Below are positions 60,066 through 64,000 of a stretch of DNA of 64,000 bases, piece by piece. Both the position numbers and the translations under genes were made by a program. The stretch is taken from the NCBI GenBank assembly GCA_028752905.1, contig JAQNBH010000002.1:28999932-29063931 (forward strand), given 5' to 3'. The DNA comes from Cladorhizidae sp. MBARI D1340-BT2. Its lineage: Eukaryota; Porifera; Demospongiae; Poecilosclerida; Cladorhizidae. Numbering within the stretch: the first letter of the stretch is position 1; each line of letters opens with the position of its first letter. Under the pieces are notes generated by a model. It did not search any database. It saw only the letters and a list, made by a program, of their open reading frames with translations, and was not told where the DNA came from.

Positions 60066-60944
60066 CTAGGCCTGTTCTGATGAATGTGTTCTAAAGTGCT
60101 TATGTAGATGGCTACTCTGAATGAAACATTTCCCACACTGCTTACACTTGTAAGGCCTGTTCCCGGAGTGTATTCGTAGGTGTCGTTGTAAGTTGTTAGT
60201 CCGTCCAAAACTCTTTCCACATTGGTCACACTTGAAAGGCTTCACATCGGAATGTGTAGTGAGGTGCTGCTGCAGATTACTGCGACTTCTGAAATTCTTC
60301 TCGCAGTGCTCGCAGTTGAACGGTCTGTCCCCCGAGTGTATTCTAAGATGTCGCTGCAAGTTGCTGCTCCGACTGAAACTCTTACCACAATGTTCGCACT
60401 CGTGTTGCTTGTCACTCGAGTGCATCTTCAGGTGCTGGTTCAGGGCACTACTGTGGCCGAAACTCGACCCACATTGTTCGCAAGAGTACGGCTTGTCTTC
60501 GGCACATAGCTGAAGGTGTGACTGGTGCAGAGTGTCGCTGTGATTGAACCTATTTCCACAGTGCTCACAAGAGAATGGTTCGCTACTAGAACGTGTCCCG
60601 TGATCTTGGTATGGGTGGCATTGGCTCTTTCCACAATACGAACAGAGGAGGCTATTAGTTTTGTTTGTTTCAACTTGTTCTTTACTGATCTGCTGTTGCA
60701 AGTCATCGTCAAGCTGGTTGAACTGATCTTGAGTTTTAACGAAACTCAGTCTCAACGTTGCATAGTTACAACTTGAGCTGTGCTTGATGTGGATGTGAAA
60801 GGATTTCTTTTCCAAGAAGGACTCTCCGCAACCGCGGCAGAAAAACTTTGAGACAACGGCTACAATGGGGAACGAATAAAAGCGGTAACAAAATAACAAG
60901 TGACCTCTAGCAGGGGCAGGATAAGTTTTGAAGAAATGTACCAC
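60066..60944 (-). CDS. C2H2 zinc-finger protein, probably the terminal exon
   Basis: A 292-codon frame ending in TAG at 60,066-60,068. Five canonical C-X2-C-X12-H-X3-H fingers lie at residues 155-175, 183-203, 211-231, 239-259 and 267-287. They are joined by TGEKP-like linkers with Ser first (SGDRPFN, SDVKPFK, SGNRPYK). A degenerate C2HC finger (126-147, X13 spacing) and an isolated N-terminal CX2C...HX2H motif (36-55) precede them. Helix residues -1/3/6 read H/A/Q, R/N/R, S/N/Q, R/N/R and Q/H/K, so it likely binds DNA in the nucleus with sequence specificity. The first 30 or so residues (hydrophobic, compositionally unlike the rest) may be intron: CCCCATTGTAG at 60,870-60,860 on the coding strand is a good 3' splice site. 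That would start the real exon at 60,859. Target genes and orthology cannot be told from this sequence. Confidence 0.82.
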   Translation of the reverse strand: MVHFFKTYPAPARGHLLFCYRFYSFPIVAVVSKFFCRGCGESFLEKKSFHIHIKHSSSCNYATLRLSFVKTQDQFNQLDDDLQQQISKEQVETNKTNSLLCSYCGKSQCHPYQDHGTRSSSEPFSCEHCGNRFNHSDTLHQSHLQLCAEDKPYSCEQCGSSFGHSSALNQHLKMHSSDKQHECEHCGKSFSRSSNLQRHLRIHSGDRPFNCEHCEKNFRSRSNLQQHLTTHSDVKPFKCDQCGKSFGRTNNLQRHLRIHSGNRPYKCKQCGKCFIQSSHLHKHFRTHSSEQA

Positions 60945-61065
60945 AATAGGGAATTATAATTGAGAAAACCACGGCGAGCACATGATACCAGCTCTTGAGT
61001 GGGTGTGTGCAATGCCTAATATGGAGACCATACATCAAACCACTAAAGTTGCAAATCATCATTAT
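60945..61065. other. Upstream flank of the zinc-finger exon
   Basis: Unique sequence with no gene seen. If the splice acceptor at 60,860 is used, this would be intronic to the zinc-finger gene. Confidence 0.3.
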
Positions 61066-61132
61066 TCCTGATTAAGGCTAGAGCATCTAGTCAAAATGGT
61101 GAGAGAATACAACTTCAAGTTGATTATTGAGG
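61066..61132 (+). repeat. Dispersed short repeat, copy 1 (plus)
   Basis: It has CCTGATTAAGGCTAGAGCAT and then CTTCAAGTTGATTATTGAG. It is a diverged match to 62,741-62,812 (same orientation) and to 61,471-61,515 (inverted). The three copies within 1.8 kb indicate a dispersed repeat family or nested element ends. Confidence 0.7.
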
Positions 61133-61470
61133 TCATGGTAACATATTTGATCGCCCTCTTCCTTCTGCTGTAATTATGTTGTAATTATGTAGCATGTCAG
61201 CAAATTTTGAACTGTGACCCCTACAGCACATCACCTATTGGACTCTGGCCAAGTAAGTAAGTGAGCAATCAAAAGATGTCTAGTAATGAGATTCAGAGTG
61301 ATAACAAAAGACATAATTTGTACACAAATTTTATAGCAAGCTGCCTATTGCTTAAAGACTGGCCACCACAACCTCGCTGCATCTCCATACCAGTTGCCAG
61401 GAAGAATAGTAGGCACTTGAATTTTGCATATATCTCCCAACGAACTCAAAGTTGACACTACAAAATTACA

Positions 61471-61515
61471 AAGGCCTTCTCAATAATCAACTTGAAATCT
61501 ACTCTCTCAATGTTT
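61471..61515 (-). repeat. Dispersed short repeat, copy 2 (inverted)
   Basis: On the minus strand it reads AGAGAGTAGATTTCAAGTTG and then ATTATTGAGAAGGCCTT. It pairs as an inverted repeat with 62,770-62,812, and the two together enclose the foldback element at 61,611-62,367. Confidence 0.75.
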
Positions 61516-61610
61516 AGACTATGTGGATTAACCTGATCTTCTTTTTTTAAATATCTTAACCACCATCTATTGGCTGTCAAATTAACCCCCTTCAAAGAAA
61601 TCTATATATT

Positions 61611-62367
61611 ATATATGTGACCTGGCAAGCAAAAATGCCCTGAGGGGAGACAATTGTTTTTTTAAACTGTTTTTTTTAAAAACTTGTGGTTATATACAAC
61701 TTTAGAGCTCCGTAGATTCTGCAAACTTCATGGTATGGACTTGGCTCAAAAGATAGGTCTCTCTGTGTGCTCACTTTTGATACTCAAATATGTTTCATAG
61801 GATAACTATAGGCAAGTTACTAGATCCTAAAGTGGAGGGAACTCAAAAACCTGCACCCCAAAGTTCCCCATCCAGAATAGCTAAGTGCAAAAAAATTGCG
61901 AGTGGCTAGAGGAAGCCCTAGAGCATTCAATCACCTTTTTCAATAAGAGTTAAAAATGTATTACGTGGTCAAGCACGTGGGTGCAAAATTGAGGGCGTTG
62001 ATTTTTAAAGCATATTGAAAAAGGTGATTGAATGCTCTAAGGCTTCCTCTAGCCACGCATACCAATTTCAATTTTTTTTTGCACTTATACAGCAATCTGG
62101 AGTTATTCTGGATGGGGACTTTGGGATGCAGGTTTTTGAGGTCCCTCCACTTTAGGGTCTTGTAACTTGCCTATAGTTATCCTATGAAACACTATCAAAA
62201 GAGAGCACACAGAGAGACCTAACTTTTGAGCTATATATCAAGTCCATACCATGAAGTTTGCAGAATCTACGGAGCTCTAAAGTTGTAACCACAAGTATAA
62301 AAAAAGTTAAAAAAATACAACTGTGTCTCCCCTTTTTGCTTTTTGCTTGTCAGGTCACATATATATA
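61611..62367. mobile_element. Foldback (long inverted-repeat) MITE-like element
   Basis: Left arm 61,611-61,945, loop 61,946-62,012, right arm 62,013-62,367. The ends read ATATATGTGACCTGGCAAGC and, from the other side, ATATATGTGACCTGACAAGC. The arms match nearly throughout, including GAGCATTCAATCACC near the loop, so the single strand can fold into a hairpin of over 300 bp. There is no coding capacity. Each arm holds a roughly 90-bp segment (left about 61,705-61,800; right about 62,190-62,280) closely related to the array satellite: TAGATTCTGCAAACTTCA, GACTTGATATATAGCT (right arm, inverted) and GATAGGTCTCTCT. A target-site duplication cannot be fixed in the TA-rich flanks. Confidence 0.85.
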
Positions 62368-62368
62368 C

Positions 62369-62740
62369 ATTCTGGAAGATTCGCAGTAATTGTAAAATAA
62401 AAAATTGAGCCACAAGAATTATTTTTCATAGATGGTCTGGCCTTCATCAGCAATAGTGAGGTGTTAAGACTCGCATGAACTTGTTATATATGAGTAGCTA
62501 GCTATTCACCACGTGATACAAACCACACCCAGCATGTGAACCGGATGCGGCTAAAATCTAAAATATTAACAAGTTACTAAAATACGAAAATACATAATAA
62601 TTATAGTGCATGATCTTTCAAATTCAGGCTCCTAAGAGTGGCCACCCAGCAGCCAGGCAAGTCCATTCCAATGTGTGGTTTGTGTCACATGGTGGATAGC
62701 TAGCTACCAGTAAGTAACAAGCTCACACGAGTCTAAGCAT
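62369..62740. other. Intergenic stretch with an inverted short repeat
   Basis: No gene. Near 62,425-62,480 the minus strand reads GCGAGTCTTAACACC and then GCTGATGAAGGCCAGACCAT. This is a diverged inverted copy of ACGAGTCTAAGCATC and CTGATGAAGGCTGGAGCAT at 62,728-62,760. The two copies bracket about 250 bp and may be the ends of another small inverted-repeat element. Confidence 0.5.
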
Positions 62741-62812
62741 CTCTGATGAAGGCTGGAGCATCTCATCGAAACGTCGATAGAGTAGATTTCAAGTTGATTA
62801 TTGAGAAGGTTA
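62741..62812 (+). repeat. Dispersed short repeat, copy 3 (plus)
   Basis: It has CTGATGAAGGCTGGAGCATC, then CGAAACGTCGATAGAGTAG and TTCAAGTTGATTATTGAGAA. It is the best-preserved of the three copies near the foldback element. The 75-codon open frame starting here is repeat sequence, not a recognised gene. Confidence 0.75.
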
Positions 62813-63430
62813 TTGTTAAATATAAAACAACAAAGGCAGAAAGCAGCAACTACAAAAACAGGGAAAAAAGGAGAGCTCAACCCAAAAAGAAATGGCCAAC
62901 ATTCGACACAAATCATGTAACAGTAAAGAAGAGTCGAAATGTAGAACATAATATACAGACAAGATATGCATGATTGTGTGGGCAGTTTCGTTACCATGGT
63001 AACCACCCTCATGATCACCTTGCTAGCAAAAAATCTGCAAAAAAATATATCCTTTCCCCCCACCCTCTTCTTCCGGCTGGAATTCCCTTTCAGAGGATCT
63101 CACATTTGAGTTGAGATTAACAATTATATAAAAGTAATAATAAATAAACCGCAAAGGTAATGGTGTCCCTGGTGGCGGTGGAGTGCAGCATTGAACAGCA
63201 GTACAACACATTACCATAAAAAACATAAACAAAAAACTTTGTTTCTTCACATCACATAAAAACAAGGGACTCTCCTGTCGCTAGCAACTGTGTGCAAGCA
63301 GCAATAGCATGTACACAGAGCCTCCCTCGTCCTCAAGCTAATGCCTGTAGGATTTATAAAGAGGGGTGGGGCAATTCTATAGAAAAAGGGAAAAAGTGTT
63401 ATAAAACGAGCATGGTTATACCTATGCAGC
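62813..63430. other. Unassigned stretch
   Basis: Mixed AT-rich sequence without a recognised gene, RNA or repeat. Overlapping open frames of 74-119 codons exist on both strands, are compositionally biased and do not resemble any family I know. Confidence 0.3.
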
Positions 63431-63545
63431 ATTTTTAACACCAAAAGAGAGTACACAGAGAGATCTATCATTTGAGCTATATATCAAGTTCATCGAGGGA
63501 AGCGTGCAGAATTAATGGAGCTCTAAAGCTGAACCACAAGTTTAT
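63431..63545 (-). repeat. Partial copy of the foldback-element arm
   Basis: On the minus strand it reads CTTGTGGTTCAGC, then TTTAGAGCTCC, then GAACTTGATATATAGCTC and TCTCTCTGTGTACTCTC. This matches, in order, the arm of the element at 61,611-62,367 (CTTGTGGTT, TTTAGAGCTCCGTAG, GACTTGATATATAGCTC, TCTCTCTGTGTGCTC). Only one arm segment is present and no partner arm is seen, so it is a fragment or a solo copy. Confidence 0.78.
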
Positions 63546-64000
63546 TATAACACTAAAAAAAAAAGGTATTGTACCCTTTGAATTCAGCTCATTGATAGGT
63601 TAAAAGGTAAAATCCCACAGGCCAGCAGTGCAGCTCCTAGAGGAGAGAAGGGCAGGTATCCCAGAGAGCTCCACAAGCAAGAGCCTCTCCGGAGCAGTCA
63701 GTACTTCATAATCGTAATAGACTATGTAGTCACCAAAGTATAGGTGGGACATGACGGAGCTGCATATATTAGTGCGGTGCACAACCCTGCACCAAATACT
63801 ATCGCTCAAATTGATGCAATGAGTGGGAACAATAGCACAAGGCAACATTGAACATACTGTCAAGTCTGTAGCAAGCGACCACTATCCTCTCCTCGGTAAT
63901 GTCGGATTAGGCAGGGGACACAGCTAGCACTCAGCGTACTGTTTTTGTCAAGCGAAGCCAGAGAGAAGGATAGCAATGACAACCCATTTTTAGACGTGGA
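63546..64000. other. Unassigned right end of the window
   Basis: No recognised gene. An 87-codon minus-strand open frame (63,600-63,863) has no motif I can identify and is not supported as a gene. It could be part of an exon continuing beyond the window. Confidence 0.25.

Noticed and set aside
60193..60776. Plus-strand and alternate-frame open reading frames over the zinc-finger region
   Set aside because: They are shadows of the minus-strand C2H2 frame, whose regularly spaced Cys and His residues give the true reading.
62741..62780. Hammerhead ribozyme-like core (CTGATGA ... CGAAAC)
   Set aside because: The bases after CTGATGA (AGGC) do not pair with those before GAAAC (CATC), so stem II cannot form in the required place. 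GATGA/TCATC pairs instead, which consumes the core.
62746..62973. 75-codon open frame
   Set aside because: Its start lies inside a dispersed repeat, and the rest is Lys-rich low-complexity sequence without a recognised domain.
63600..63863. 87-codon minus-strand frame near the right edge
   Set aside because: No motif, no family resemblance and no splice or promoter context that I can support.

Overview
The window looks like metazoan nuclear DNA, most likely from a marine invertebrate such as a sponge or cnidarian. The support is AT-rich composition, long stretches without genes, a huge satellite array, several classes of decayed or non-autonomous transposons, a BEL/Pao-type integrase tail and a poly-C2H2 zinc-finger exon. 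There are no prokaryotic operons, RBS-led genes or CRISPR. The species assignment is inference.

Region 1 (1-52,861) is one tandem array of about 20 copies of a composite unit, usually 2.67-2.70 kb. Each unit is an approx. 1.5-kb unique spacer followed by approx. 1.2 kb of a 180-bp satellite, which is itself a dimer of two diverged approx. 90-bp halves. Units fall into recognisable types (here called A, B, C, D, E, F). Between 13,185 and 34,734 types A and B alternate as four near-identical AB dimers of about 5,388 bp. The nested periods are therefore about 90, 180, 2,690 and 5,388 bp. The many short ORFs inside the units are not convincing genes. The array continues off the left edge of the window.

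Region 2 (52,862-55,147) is the edge of the array: the 180-bp satellite continues without spacers and with much more divergence between copies.

Region 3 (55,148-56,722) holds a broken transposase-like gene on the minus strand (DUF7869-like, with a C-terminal zinc knuckle). Its upstream end joins an inverted satellite monomer, so satellite flanks it on both sides in opposite orientations.

Region 4 (57,001-59,875) is a transposon graveyard: a decayed BEL/Pao-like integrase C-terminus, possible LTR sequence, and an 883-bp inverted-repeat element (58,116-58,998) flanked by TTAA.

Region 5 (60,066-60,944, minus) is the one intact protein-coding exon that I support: a C2H2 zinc-finger protein with five canonical fingers.

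Region 6 (61,066-64,000) contains nested inverted repeats, chiefly a 757-bp foldback element at 61,611-62,367. Its arms carry a sequence clearly related to the 90-bp half-monomer of the satellite array 9 kb away. A partial arm copy lies at 63,431-63,545. This kinship suggests that the satellite arose from, or shares an ancestor with, a foldback/MITE element, and it is the observation most worth pursuing.

Unit boundaries are good to a few bases. Identity statements come from reading by eye, not from computed alignments.
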